Notes under the pieces: model-generated
Seen by the model: only the letters and a program-made list of their open reading frames with translations
Databases searched by the model: none
Told to the model about the DNA's origin: nothing
Assembly: GCF_000705555.1 (NCBI RefSeq)
Contig: NZ_JMQN01000048.1
Coordinates: 120,091-184,090, forward strand
Source: Marinobacterium lacunae
GTDB taxonomy: Bacteria > Pseudomonadota > Gammaproteobacteria > Pseudomonadales > Balneatricaceae
Direction of reading: 5' to 3'
DNA: 64,000 bases
Position numbers and translations under genes: made by a program
In this document: positions 35,294 through 48,987 of the stretch, piece by piece
How the letters are laid out: every line of letters begins with the position of its first letter
How positions within the stretch are numbered: the first letter of the stretch is position 1

Positions 35294-36181
35294 ATGGCTG
35301 TCAAAAAACGTGGTCTGGGGCGTGGCCTGGATGCCCTGCTTTCGAGTGTCGGTGCAGATGAAGAGCCGATGGAAGTGGGCAGAGAATCCGCCCCGACGAG
35401 CGCCAATGGCGAGCTCCGGGAGATGCCTGTCGGCCTTATCCAGCGCGGCCGCTATCAGCCCCGGCGAGACCTTGAGCCTCAGGCACTGGAAGAGCTCGCC
35501 GCGTCGATCAAGCTTCAGGGGGTTATGCAGCCGATCGTGATCCGCCCGATCAGTGCCGATATGTTCGAGATCATCGCCGGTGAGCGGCGCTGGCGCGCGG
35601 CGCAGATGGCCGGACTGGAAACCATCCCGGTGGTGATCCGCGATGTGCCCGACGAAGCAGCGATCGCGATGGCCCTGATCGAAAATATTCAGCGTGAAAA
35701 CCTCAACCCAATGGAGGAAGCGATCGCGCTTCACCGTCTGCAAACCGAATTCGAGCTGACGCAACAGCAGGTTGCCGATGCGGTCGGAAAATCGCGCTCC
35801 ACCATTACCAATCTGTTGCGGCTGATGAATCTGACCGAAGAGGTCAAACGGATGCTGGAATATGGCGATCTTGAGATGGGCCATGCCCGCGCCCTGTTAA
35901 CCCTGACCGAAGAGCAGCAGATCGAAGCGGCCAAAGAGGTGGTGGCAAAAGGTTTTTCCGTGCGTCAAACCGAAGCGCTGGCACGCAAGATCGCCGAGGG
36001 CCGTCATCTGCCCAAACCAAAGCCCGAGCCAAGTGAGCGCTGCAAAACCCTGTCTACTGAGTTGTCGGCGCGTTTTGCCGTGCCCGTTCAGGTAAAAGCC
36101 AACGACAAGGGCAAGGGTTCAATAAGCCTGAGTTTCAAGTCTGAAGAGGAACTTGAGGCAATTCTCGAGCGCCTGGGCTAA
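35294..36181 (+). CDS. parB: Chromosome partitioning protein ParB (Spo0J)
   Basis: 295-aa centromere-binding CTPase. N-terminal KRGLGRGLDALL, the CTP-binding box IIAGERRWRAAQMAG, the ENIQRENLNPMEEA segment, the helix-turn-helix LTQQQVADAVGKSRSTITNL and a C-terminal dimerisation region. Five nt after parA with a purine-rich site. About 210 nt separates it from the atp genes. Confidence 0.97.
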   Translation: MAVKKRGLGRGLDALLSSVGADEEPMEVGRESAPTSANGELREMPVGLIQRGRYQPRRDLEPQALEELAASIKLQGVMQPIVIRPISADMFEIIAGERRWRAAQMAGLETIPVVIRDVPDEAAIAMALIENIQRENLNPMEEAIALHRLQTEFELTQQQVADAVGKSRSTITNLLRLMNLTEEVKRMLEYGDLEMGHARALLTLTEEQQIEAAKEVVAKGFSVRQTEALARKIAEGRHLPKPKPEPSERCKTLSTELSARFAVPVQVKANDKGKGSISLSFKSEEELEAILERLG

Positions 36182-36271
36182 GGAACGGGGGCTCCTGAGT
36201 CCCCTAAGCCTAAAATGCCGCTACCTTTGCCCAGTTTGTTAAGACATTAGTGCAAAAGCCTTAACGTTTTG

Positions 36272-36300
36272 TTGAGTAGAGGGGCCTTACACCCTATAAT
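36272..36300 (+). promoter_or_regulatory. Sigma-70 promoter of the ATP synthase operon
   Basis: -35 TTGAGT (36272-36277), 17-bp spacer, perfect -10 TATAAT (36295-36300). A transcript starting near 36307 leaves only downstream start codons usable for atpI, which helps choose its start. Confidence 0.65.
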
Positions 36301-36391
36301 CTTGCCGCTATTTGAAGGGGACAGTGCGTCCGAAATAGGGTGGCTTTTGCAAAACACAGTGCCTGAAAAGCAACCAATAGTCCGGTCGACA

Positions 36392-37631
<1,240 letters not shown>

Positions 37632-37637
37632 GCGTAG

Positions 37638-37943
<306 letters not shown>

Positions 37944-38013
37944 TAAGTAGAAATGGCGTTTTACCCCGTATCGGGTAACTACTACTTACACAACAACCGC
38001 GAGAGGTAATGGC

Positions 38014-38484
38014 GTGAATATCAATCTCACCATCATTGGTCAGGCCATTGCATTCTTCATCTTCGTCGTATTCTGCATGAAGTACGTATGGCCGCCGATC
38101 ACCGGCGCCCTGGCAGAGCGCAAGAAGAAGATTGCCGAAGGTCTTGATGCGGCCGACCGTGCTGAACGTGATCTGCGACTGGCTCAGGAAAAAGCCGCCG
38201 CAGACATGCGTAAAAGCAAGGAAGAGGCAGCCGCCATCATTGAACAGGCCAACAAGCGGGCTAACCAGATCGTCGAAGAAGCCAAAACGCAGGCGCGTGT
38301 CGAAGCAGACCGCGTGAAAGCATCTGCTCAGGCTGAACTCGAACAGGAAGTTAACCGGGCGAAGGAAACCCTCCGCGCCCAGGTGGCTACGCTGGCAATC
38401 GCCGGTGCTGAAAAGATTCTGGAAGCCTCTGTTGACGAGAAAGCACACGCACAGCTGGTTGAGAAACTGGCGGCTGAGCTTTAA
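38014..38484 (+). CDS. atpF: ATP synthase F0 subunit b
   Basis: 156-aa peripheral stalk subunit: one N-terminal membrane helix ([23 protein letters not shown]) then a long charged coiled coil rich in A, E, K and R. GTG start at 38014 with GAGAGG upstream. Length is as in E. coli. Confidence 0.97.
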   Translation: MNINLTIIGQAIAFFIFVVFCMKYVWPPITGALAERKKKIAEGLDAADRAERDLRLAQEKAAADMRKSKEEAAAIIEQANKRANQIVEEAKTQARVEADRVKASAQAELEQEVNRAKETLRAQVATLAIAGAEKILEASVDEKAHAQLVEKLAAEL

Positions 38485-38496
38485 GCGAGGTTTACG

Positions 38497-39033
38497 ATGG
38501 CTGAACTCAATACAGTCGCTCGGCCCTACACCAAAGCCGCGTTCGAATATGCGTTGGAGAAGGGCAACCTCGATCAGTGGTCCACGATGCTGTCCGCAAC
38601 TGCACAGGTTGTGCAGGACAGCACCATGGCCCAAGTGCTGACAAACCCGGCCCTGACTTATCAGCAGAAGGCCGAGGTGCTGATTTCCGTTTGCGAAGAG
38701 CAGATGGATGATGCCGGCAAGAACTTCACTGTTCTGCTGGCTGAAAATCAGCGACTGGCTCTGCTACCGGAGATTGCTCTGCAGTTCGCCCGGCTGAAAG
38801 CGGCACAGGAGAAAAAGGTCGATGTCGACCTGACCACCGCTTTCCCGCTTGACGATGCTCAGCAGCAGAAACTGGCTCAGGCACTCAGCACCAAGTTGGG
38901 TCGCGAAGTGAAACTGACCTCCCAGGTGGACAAGTCCATCCTCGGCGGTGTGGTCGTTCGCTCCGATGACCTTGTGATCGACGGTTCCATTCGTGCACGA
39001 CTGGCGAAACTGGCCGAAGCGATGAATTCCTGA
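38497..39033 (+). CDS. atpH: ATP synthase F1 subunit delta
   Basis: 178-aa stator subunit joining F1 to subunit b. N-terminal RPYTKAAFEYA and C-terminal VDKSILGGVVVRSDDLVIDGSIRARLAKL are the family signatures. 12 nt after atpF. Confidence 0.97.
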   Translation: MAELNTVARPYTKAAFEYALEKGNLDQWSTMLSATAQVVQDSTMAQVLTNPALTYQQKAEVLISVCEEQMDDAGKNFTVLLAENQRLALLPEIALQFARLKAAQEKKVDVDLTTAFPLDDAQQQKLAQALSTKLGREVKLTSQVDKSILGGVVVRSDDLVIDGSIRARLAKLAEAMNS

Positions 39034-39049
39034 GTAATGGGGAATAACA

Positions 39050-40594
39050 ATGCAGCAACTGAATCCTTCTGAGATCAGCGAGATTCTCAAGAAGCGTATC
39101 GAGAAGCTCGATGTGTCTTCTGATGCCCGTAACGAGGGCACGATCGTCAGCGTTTCCGACGGTATCATCCTGATCCACGGTCTCGCCGACGTAATGTACG
39201 GTGAAATGATCGAATTCCCGGGCGGTGTCTACGGTATGGCACTGAACCTGGAGCGTGACTCTGTTGGCGCCGTAGTACTGGGCGACTATCAGACTCTGGT
39301 TGAGGGCATGACCGCTCGTTGTACCGGTCGTATCCTTGAAGTACCGGTCGGCCCGGAACTGCTCGGTCGCGTCGTCGACGCCCTGGGTAACCCGATCGAC
39401 GGTAAAGGCCCGGTCGAAACCAAACTGACCGACGCAGTCGAAAAAGTCGCGCCGGGCGTTATCGCCCGTCAGTCGGTTGATCAGCCGGTTCAGATCGGTC
39501 TGAAAGCGATTGACGCAATGGTTCCGGTTGGTCGTGGTCAGCGCGAGCTGATCATCGGTGACCGCCAGATCGGTAAGACTGCGATCGCGATTGACGCGAT
39601 CATTAACCAGAAAGGCACTGGCATCAAGTGTATCTATGTTGCCATCGGCCAGAAGCAGTCCACCATCGCCAACGTGGTACGCAAGCTCGAAGAGCATGGC
39701 GCTATGGATCACACCATTGTGATTGCAGCGGGCGCAGCTGATCCTGCAGCGATGCAGTATCTGGCTCCCTACGCCGGTGCAACCATGGGCGAATACTTCC
39801 GTGACCGCGGTGAAGACGCGCTGATCATCTATGATGACCTGACCAAGCAGGCCTGGGCGTATCGTCAGATCTCCCTGCTGCTGCGTCGTCCGCCGGGCCG
39901 TGAAGCTTACCCCGGTGACGTTTTCTACTTGCACTCCCGCCTGCTCGAGCGTGCGGCGCGTGTCAACGCTGATTACGTTGAGAAGTTCACCAACGGTGAA
40001 GTGAAAGGCAAGACCGGTTCTCTGACCGCGCTGCCGATCATCGAAACCCAGGGTGGCGACGTTTCCGCATTCGTTCCGACTAACGTAATCTCCATTACCG
40101 ACGGTCAGATCTTCCTGGAAACCAGCCTGTTCAACTCCGGTATCCGTCCGGCGATCAACGCGGGTCTCTCTGTATCCCGTGTAGGTGGCGCTGCTCAGAC
40201 CAAGATCATCAAGAAACTCGGTGGTGGTATTCGTCTGGCTCTGGCTCAGTACCGCGAGCTGGCGGCATTCGCTCAGTTTGCTTCTGACCTCGATGAAGCG
40301 ACCCGCGCTCAGCTTGAGCACGGTCAGGCTGTCACCGAGCTGATGAAGCAGAAGCAGTACTCTCCGATGTCCGTCGCTGAGATGGGTCTGAGCCTGTACG
40401 CGGCGAACGAAGGTTTCCTGAAAGACGTGGAACTGGACAAAATCGGTGCTTTCGAAGCGGCTCTGATCTCCTACTTCAACAGCGAACACGCTGATCTGAT
40501 GGCGAAGGTCAACGAGAAGGGCGATTACAACGACGAAATCGCTGCGTCCTTCAAAGCCGGCATCGAGAAGTTCAAGTCTACCCAAACTTGGTAA
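39050..40594 (+). CDS. atpA: ATP synthase F1 subunit alpha
   Basis: 514-aa non-catalytic nucleotide-binding subunit. P-loop [15 protein letters not shown] (E. coli has GDRQTGKT), [52 protein letters not shown] and [17 protein letters not shown]. The long minus-strand open frame across it (38885-40657) is a codon-bias shadow. Confidence 0.99.
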   Translation: MQQLNPSEISEILKKRIEKLDVSSDARNEGTIVSVSDGIILIHGLADVMYGEMIEFPGGVYGMALNLERDSVGAVVLGDYQTLVEGMTARCTGRILEVPVGPELLGRVVDALGNPIDGKGPVETKLTDAVEKVAPGVIARQSVDQPVQIGLKAIDAMVPVGRGQRELIIGDRQIGKTAIAIDAIINQKGTGIKCIYVAIGQKQSTIANVVRKLEEHGAMDHTIVIAAGAADPAAMQYLAPYAGATMGEYFRDRGEDALIIYDDLTKQAWAYRQISLLLRRPPGREAYPGDVFYLHSRLLERAARVNADYVEKFTNGEVKGKTGSLTALPIIETQGGDVSAFVPTNVISITDGQIFLETSLFNSGIRPAINAGLSVSRVGGAAQTKIIKKLGGGIRLALAQYRELAAFAQFASDLDEATRAQLEHGQAVTELMKQKQYSPMSVAEMGLSLYAANEGFLKDVELDKIGAFEAALISYFNSEHADLMAKVNEKGDYNDEIAASFKAGIEKFKSTQTW

Positions 40595-40674
40595 GTGCTC
40601 TGATTGATCAATCGTCAGAGTCGGGGGTCGGTCACTGACCGGCCTGAACCGAGACAAGTTTAATAGGCGGAACT

Positions 40675-41538
40675 ATGGCAGTCGGAAAAGAGATTAAGAC
40701 GCAAATCGCGAGTATCGGCAGCACGCGCAAAATCACCAGCGCCATGGAAATGGTTGCTGCGTCGAAAATGCGCAAGGCTCAGGATCGCATGCAGTCTTCA
40801 CGTCCGTACGCCCACAGCATCCGTGGTGTGGTTCAGCATCTGGCCAAGGCCAATCCTGAGTACCGTCACCTCTACATGCAGGAGCGTGAGGTCAAGCGCG
40901 TCGGTTTCATTATCGTCGCTTCTGACCGCGGCCTATGTGGCGGCCTGAACGTTAACATGTTCAAGGCAGCCATTGCCAAAATGAAGGAGTTCAACCAGCA
41001 GAATGTCGAGATCGATATCTGCGCACTGGGCTCCAAGGCAATCAGCTTCTTCCGGAACTACGGCGGTAACGTCGTGGCAGCGAAAGGCGGGCTGGGTGAT
41101 GCACCCGAGCTTGGTCAACTGCTGGGCTCTGTGAAAGTGATGCTGGACAGCTATGAAGAAGGCAAGCTGGATAAGCTGTACATCGTGTCTAACGACTTTG
41201 TAAACACGATGACCCAGAAGCCCGCTGTCGAGCAGCTGTTGCCGCTGAAGGCAGGTGAAGACGAAGAGAAGCTCAGCCATCACTGGGACTACCTGTACGA
41301 ACCGGACGCAAAAGAGCTGCTGAACGGCCTGCTCAAGCGTTATATCGAGTCTCTGGTGTACCAGGCAGTGGTTGAGAATAACGCCTGTGAACAGGCAGCA
41401 CGAATGCTGGCGATGAAGAACGCAACAGACAACGCCGGCAACCTGATCGATGAGCTGCAACTGGTCTACAACAAGGCCCGTCAGGCGGCGATTACTCAGG
41501 AAATCTCCGAGATCGTCGGTGGTGCTGCTGCTGTCTAA
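40675..41538 (+). CDS. atpG: ATP synthase F1 subunit gamma
   Basis: 287-aa central rotor shaft. N-terminal [23 protein letters not shown] and C-terminal [15 protein letters not shown] coiled-coil ends are conserved, with [10 protein letters not shown] in between. 80 nt after atpA. Confidence 0.98.
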   Translation: MAVGKEIKTQIASIGSTRKITSAMEMVAASKMRKAQDRMQSSRPYAHSIRGVVQHLAKANPEYRHLYMQEREVKRVGFIIVASDRGLCGGLNVNMFKAAIAKMKEFNQQNVEIDICALGSKAISFFRNYGGNVVAAKGGLGDAPELGQLLGSVKVMLDSYEEGKLDKLYIVSNDFVNTMTQKPAVEQLLPLKAGEDEEKLSHHWDYLYEPDAKELLNGLLKRYIESLVYQAVVENNACEQAARMLAMKNATDNAGNLIDELQLVYNKARQAAITQEISEIVGGAAAV

Positions 41539-41563
41539 CGCAGTGAACAGGTTTAAATGTTAA

Positions 41564-42973
<1,410 letters not shown>

Positions 42974-43009
42974 TCGGTTCACGGCGGAAACCTTTAAGAG
43001 GTAATCAAG

Positions 43010-43435
43010 ATGGCTATGACTGTTCATTGCGACATCGTAAGTGCCGAAGAGGAGATCTTCTCCGGCCTGATCGAGTTCGTGTCCGTAACAGGTAGCCTGG
43101 GTGACCTGGGTATCTACCCGGGTCACGCTCCGCTTCTGACGGAACTGAAACCAGGCCCTGTCGAGCTGCGCAAGCAGGGCGGTGACGAAGATGTGTTCTA
43201 CGTGTCCGGTGGCTTCATCGAAGTGCAGCCGCACAAGATCACGGTACTGGCAGATACTGCTGCCCACGCTGCTGATCTGAGCGAAGCTGCGGCTCTCGAA
43301 GCCCAGAAACACGCCGAGCATGCGATGGCTGATAAATCCGGTGAGTTCGAGTACTCACGGGCAGCCGCTCAGCTCGCGGAGGCTGCTGCGCAGCTCCGCA
43401 CACTGCAGCAGATTCGTCGCAAAGCGGGCAAGTAA
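43010..43435 (+). CDS. atpC: ATP synthase F1 subunit epsilon
   Basis: 141-aa regulatory rotor subunit. N-terminal beta-sandwich with [22 protein letters not shown] and [19 protein letters not shown], then a helical hairpin. Last gene of the operon, followed after 23 nt by a strong terminator. Confidence 0.98.
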   Translation: MAMTVHCDIVSAEEEIFSGLIEFVSVTGSLGDLGIYPGHAPLLTELKPGPVELRKQGGDEDVFYVSGGFIEVQPHKITVLADTAAHAADLSEAAALEAQKHAEHAMADKSGEFEYSRAAAQLAEAAAQLRTLQQIRRKAGK

Positions 43436-43458
43436 TACAGCCTCGCTTGGCAGCGATC

Positions 43459-43486
43459 AAAAAAGGCAGCTTCGGCTGCCTTTTTT
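43459..43486. terminator. Intrinsic terminator after the atp operon
   Basis: Inverted repeat AAAAAAGGCAGC / GCTGCCTTTTTT around a TTCG tetraloop (43471-43474). A run of T (or A on the other strand) on each side makes it usable by both atpC and the convergent TrmB-family gene. Confidence 0.9.
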
Positions 43487-43491
43487 CGTTC

Positions 43492-44232
43492 TCAGAGCAG
43501 TCCCCACAGCGTATCGAACACGATCTTCTGAGCCATCGCCACCTCCCGCGAATCGATCACCACGGCTGTTGGGTAGTTCTCTGACGCCAGCGAGATAATG
43601 GCGCAGCGGGGAGGATAGATGGCGATATAGGCCGCATCGACCGGACCCTCCGTACGGATCCACTTGCGCTCCGATAGCTCTGCGCTTTCCCCCCCATCTC
43701 CAATCGCGATGACGCGCACGCGGATATCACGTGCGATACGTTGTGCTGTAAAGGTCGGGAAGGGACGGTAGAGGTGTTTTCGGATCGGTTTCGATGAGAA
43801 CACGGAATAGACGCGTTGAGGCTGCTCCGACACCCGGTTCAGGATATCGCGCAGGACCTGTTCTATCCCTACATCCCCCTCGAAAAACTGCACATTGGCT
43901 GCACTGAAATCGGGTTTCAGGTGGTGCATCTCCGGGATGATGCGCCCCTTGAGCTGTTTGAGTGCTGAGGCGAGTCGCTGTTGGCGCTCTTCACCGAGTT
44001 GCAGCAGTACCTCGGGCTCCCTGGCCGAGAAGAAACGCCGCTGCCCCTTGGGCAGATAGGTCACGATGCCCTGCTGTTGCAGCGCCTTGAGGCACTCATA
44101 TGTCGTACCCCGATTGACACCGGCGCGCTCGGCAATGGTGCGAATTGAGCTGGGTCCTAGCTCAAGCAGTGCCTTGTAGATAGCGACATCGCGCGGCTCA
44201 AGGCCGAGTTGGGCAAATATCTCGTCGTCCAT
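43492..44232 (-). CDS. TrmB-family transcriptional regulator
   Basis: 246-aa regulator. N-terminal winged helix (LGLEPRDVAIYKALLELGP, then IAERAGVNRGTTYECLKALQ) followed by a C-terminal sensor-like domain (about 100-246; YSVFSSKPIRKHLYRPFP). TrmB-type proteins bind sugars or related ligands. It sits divergently between atpC and glmU, where pseudomonads carry a different (DeoR-type) regulator of glmS, so control of amino-sugar synthesis is a reasonable inference. Three TGTCA/TGACA inverted repeats lie between it and glmU, the first touching its own start codon, which suggests autoregulation. No clear ribosome-binding site is seen. Confidence 0.8.
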   Translation of the reverse strand: MDDEIFAQLGLEPRDVAIYKALLELGPSSIRTIAERAGVNRGTTYECLKALQQQGIVTYLPKGQRRFFSAREPEVLLQLGEERQQRLASALKQLKGRIIPEMHHLKPDFSAANVQFFEGDVGIEQVLRDILNRVSEQPQRVYSVFSSKPIRKHLYRPFPTFTAQRIARDIRVRVIAIGDGGESAELSERKWIRTEGPVDAAYIAIYPPRCAIISLASENYPTAVVIDSREVAMAQKIVFDTLWGLL

Positions 44233-44233
44233 A

Positions 44234-44350
44234 TTGTCAATTTTTTTATGACAAAGAATATTGATCCCATCCTGACATACTGTAGGCTGCTGTCAATGAG
44301 CGATTACAGGCCGGCACGTCTGCCAAGTTGTGTTGTCAGTTGGATGACAG
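44234..44350. promoter_or_regulatory. Operator array: three TGTCA/TGACA inverted repeats
   Basis: Half-sites: TTGTCA 44234-44239 with TGACAA 44249-44254 (9-nt gap); TGACA 44273-44277 with TGTCA 44291-44295 (13-nt gap); TTGTCA 44333-44338 with TGACA 44345-44349 (6-nt gap). They fill the divergent promoter region between the TrmB-family gene and glmU, so that protein is the likely binder. Confidence 0.6.
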
Positions 44351-44379
44351 ATCGGTCAAAAACATATCGGGAACGACGG

Positions 44380-45744
44380 ATGAGTACAGACGTAGTGATT
44401 CTGGCCGCAGGTCAGGGAAGCCGCATGAAATCAAAGCTGCCCAAGGTGATGCACCGCCTGGCGGGCAAGCCCATGGTTCAACATGTCATCGATAACGCGC
44501 GTGCACTTGGCGAGGTGAACCTGCATGTAGTGATTGGCCATGGCGCCGATCAAGTGCAGTCGGCACTGTCGGATCAGTCCCTGCGCTTTGCCGTACAGCT
44601 TGAACAGCTTGGCACCGGTCACGCGGTGGCGCAGGCGCTGCCGAGCATCGGCGAAGATGCGCAGGTGCTGGTGTTATATGGCGATGTGCCGCTAACGCGT
44701 CCTGAGACGTTTGAGGCGTTGCTCAAAATAGCCGCGCAGGGTCACTTGGGTCTGCTCACGGTGGCATTGGCTGATCCCACCGGCTATGGACGGATCATCC
44801 GCAATCCGGTTGGCGATGTGGTCGCCATTGTTGAACACAAGGACGCCACGGATGAGCAGCGCCAGATCGCCGAGGTTAATACCGGCATCATGGCACTGCC
44901 AGCGCAATATCTGCATGAATGGTTGCCTCAGCTGTCGTCCGATAACGCTCAGGGTGAGTACTACCTCACCGATGTAATCGCGATGGCCGCGGACAACGGG
45001 GTACGTGTGCAGGCGATTCAGCCTGGCTGTGAGCAGGAGGTGCAGGGCGTCAACAACCGGTCGCAGCTGGCCGCTCTGGAGCGTTGGCACCAGATGCAGC
45101 TCGCCGAGCAGTTGATGACCGAGGGCGTTACGCTGGCTGATCCTGCACGTATCGATGTGCGCGGTGCGCTATCGGTTGGCCGCGATATCAGCATCGATAT
45201 CAACTGCATATTCGAAGGCACGGTGGAGATCGGCGATGACGTGCGTATCGGTCCTAACTGCCTGATCCGTAACTGCCGTATCGGCGCCGGTACGGTCGTT
45301 GAAGCGAACTCTGTCATCGATGGTACCGTTGTTGAGTCCGCCTGCGTGATTGGTCCCTTTGCCCGCTTGCGTCCGGGTACAGAGCTTGCCGAGGGTGTAA
45401 AGGTCGGCAACTTTGTCGAAACCAAGAAGGCGCGTATCGGCCAGGGCAGCAAGGTTAACCATCTCAGTTACGTGGGGGATGCGCTGATCGGTCGCGACGT
45501 CAATGTGGGTGCCGGTACCATCACCTGCAACTACGATGGCGTGAACAAGTCGCTGACCGAGATCGGAGACGGCGCATTTATCGGCTCCAACAGCGCGCTG
45601 GTGGCGCCGGTCAGTGTCGGTGCCGGCGCAACAGTCGGTGCTGGCTCAACGCTGACCAAGGCGGTTGGCGATGGTGAGCTGGCGGTTGCACGTGGCAAGC
45701 AGAGCAATATTTCCGGTTGGAAGCGACCGGTCAAGCGTAGCTAA
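44380..45744 (+). CDS. glmU: Bifunctional UDP-GlcNAc pyrophosphorylase / GlcN-1-P acetyltransferase GlmU
   Basis: Acetylates glucosamine-1-phosphate and couples it to UTP, giving UDP-GlcNAc for wall and LPS. 454 aa (E. coli 456). N-terminal uridyltransferase LAAGQGSRMKSKLPKVMH and YGDVPLT; C-terminal left-handed beta-helix of hexapeptide repeats with RLRPGTELAEGVKVGNFVE and NYDGVNKS. The ATG at 44380 is set by homology; the longer frame from 44209 runs through the operator region. glmS follows after 12 nt. Confidence 0.98.
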   Translation: MSTDVVILAAGQGSRMKSKLPKVMHRLAGKPMVQHVIDNARALGEVNLHVVIGHGADQVQSALSDQSLRFAVQLEQLGTGHAVAQALPSIGEDAQVLVLYGDVPLTRPETFEALLKIAAQGHLGLLTVALADPTGYGRIIRNPVGDVVAIVEHKDATDEQRQIAEVNTGIMALPAQYLHEWLPQLSSDNAQGEYYLTDVIAMAADNGVRVQAIQPGCEQEVQGVNNRSQLAALERWHQMQLAEQLMTEGVTLADPARIDVRGALSVGRDISIDINCIFEGTVEIGDDVRIGPNCLIRNCRIGAGTVVEANSVIDGTVVESACVIGPFARLRPGTELAEGVKVGNFVETKKARIGQGSKVNHLSYVGDALIGRDVNVGAGTITCNYDGVNKSLTEIGDGAFIGSNSALVAPVSVGAGATVGAGSTLTKAVGDGELAVARGKQSNISGWKRPVKRS

Positions 45745-45756
45745 GGAGCACAGACC

Positions 45757-47583
<1,827 letters not shown>

Positions 47584-47595
47584 ATACCCAACTTC

Positions 47596-47623
47596 CCCCG
47601 TCGGTTTTATTCAGCCGACGGGG
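47596..47623 (+). terminator. Hairpin after glmS, possible terminator
   Basis: Nine-bp stem CCCCGTCGG / CCGACGGGG with a 10-nt T-rich loop, 13 nt after the glmS stop. No T-tract follows, so it may act as a 3'-end stabiliser or a weak terminator. Confidence 0.45.
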
Positions 47624-47724
47624 AACTCCCGCCCTTAAACGCGAATCTTATTGAGGCAGCGGTTTCCCTCCCTTCAATTTTCCCGGCCGGCCCTATCCGG
47701 CGGGCCCGAACAGGCGGCCTTTTA

Positions 47725-48351
47725 ATGACCGAAAAGTTCATCCGTGATGCCTTGATTCTCTGGACCACCATCGACCCCATCGGCACGTTGGCGATCTTTT
47801 CAGCGATTACGGCACGTATGACATCCAGCGAGCGCAAGCGGACCGCGATCAAGGCGATCTTCTACGCATCGGTGATTCTGGTGTGCTCTGTCGTGGTGGG
47901 GCAGTTGCTGTTGTCGGCCATGGGGATACGCCTGATTTCACTTCAGTTGGCCGGAGGCCTAATCCTGTTCCTGTTCGGGCTGAAAATGATCTTTGGCGAC
48001 ATGAACAAGGACGTGAAAACCGGTGAGGAGAGCGGGCACGATATCGCGGTGTTCCCGCTTGCGGTGCCCTCCATCGCAACACCGGGTGCGATCATGGCGG
48101 TGATTCTGCTGACCGATAATCATGTCTACCCCATACCCGTGCAGGCGGTAACGACGTTGATCATGCTGGGTGTTATGGCGATCACCTTCCTGCTGATGCT
48201 CGCGGCAGGACCGATCATACGGGTGATCGGTAACAATGGCTCGGCGATTCTGGTCAAGGTTATGGGGATGATACTGGCAGCTCTCTCCATCGAATTTGTC
48301 ATGGAAGCGCTTAAGGTAGCGCAGTGGATGGGAGGCGATCCGATCACCTGA
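47725..48351 (+). CDS. MarC-family integral membrane protein
   Basis: 208-aa protein with six hydrophobic segments and MarC-family patterns (FIRDALILWTTIDPIGTLAIF near the N-terminus; FPLAVPSIATPGAIMAVILLT in the middle). The molecular role of the family is unsettled; the early link to multiple antibiotic resistance was not upheld. It stands alone in a stretch of unrelated single genes. Confidence 0.9.
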   Translation: MTEKFIRDALILWTTIDPIGTLAIFSAITARMTSSERKRTAIKAIFYASVILVCSVVVGQLLLSAMGIRLISLQLAGGLILFLFGLKMIFGDMNKDVKTGEESGHDIAVFPLAVPSIATPGAIMAVILLTDNHVYPIPVQAVTTLIMLGVMAITFLLMLAAGPIIRVIGNNGSAILVKVMGMILAALSIEFVMEALKVAQWMGGDPIT

Positions 48352-48471
48352 TCGCGCCCTGCACGGCAGCGTCACGATGTCACCACCAGATAGTGATGGA
48401 TGAGGTGAAGAGGGGCCCGATATGAACCATTACCGGTTCAGACCGGTCTATCTGGCATATTGGGAGAGAAC

Positions 48472-48930
48472 ATGATGCTAATGAAACTCAAGTCTCTGGT
48501 GGAAACACTGCTGCCACTGGATGCCGAGCAGCAGGAAGATCCTAAAGCGCTGTTTACGCTGGCCTCTGCCGCGCTGATGGTCGAGGTGCTGGCGTCGGAT
48601 TACGACCGTAAACCCGAAGAGAGGACGATGCTGCTGGCGCTGGTGAAGCGCTCCTTCGAGCTTGACGACGCGGCGGCCGATGCCCTGCTAGAGCGCGCAG
48701 AAGCTGCTCATCGGGATTCCACCGATTACTTTCGCTTTACGTCGCAAATCAATCAGGCTTGTACGCCCGAACAGAAAGTCGCGCTGATCGAGAATCTCTG
48801 GCGTGTGGCCTATGCCGACGGTGAACTGCACCGGTACGAAGAGCATGTGATCCGGCGAATCGCCGACCTTATCTATGTTCCGCACATCGATTTTATTGCC
48901 GCCAAGCATCGCGCATCCGGCACAGCCTGA
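48472..48930 (+). CDS. TerB-like (tellurite-resistance-type) domain protein
   Basis: 152-aa all-helical cytosolic protein. ASAALMVEVLASDYDRKPEE and the mirrored LWRVAYADGELHRYEEHVIRRIADLI are the two acidic helix-pair repeats of the TerB fold. Most such stand-alone proteins have no assigned function. The ATG at 48472 has GGGAGA 7 nt upstream and is preferred to a TTG at 48460. Confidence 0.82.
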   Translation: MMLMKLKSLVETLLPLDAEQQEDPKALFTLASAALMVEVLASDYDRKPEERTMLLALVKRSFELDDAAADALLERAEAAHRDSTDYFRFTSQINQACTPEQKVALIENLWRVAYADGELHRYEEHVIRRIADLIYVPHIDFIAAKHRASGTA

Positions 48931-48987
48931 CTGTGTCTACCGGACGGATCGGTTAGGATAGGGCCATTCAGGTCTGGAGAACCCGTT

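Noticed and set aside
34482..36181. parS sites near parAB
   Set aside because: I looked for TGTTTCACGTGAAACA-like 16-mers around CACGTG cores in the window and saw none; sites may lie outside it.
38885..40657. 590-codon minus-strand frame opposite atpA
   Set aside because: Shadow of the strongly codon-biased atpA gene; translation shows no recognisable domain and real genes occupy the other strand throughout.
47584..47724. Small gene in the gap after glmS
   Set aside because: Only a hairpin is visible; no start codon with a ribosome-binding site opens a meaningful frame.
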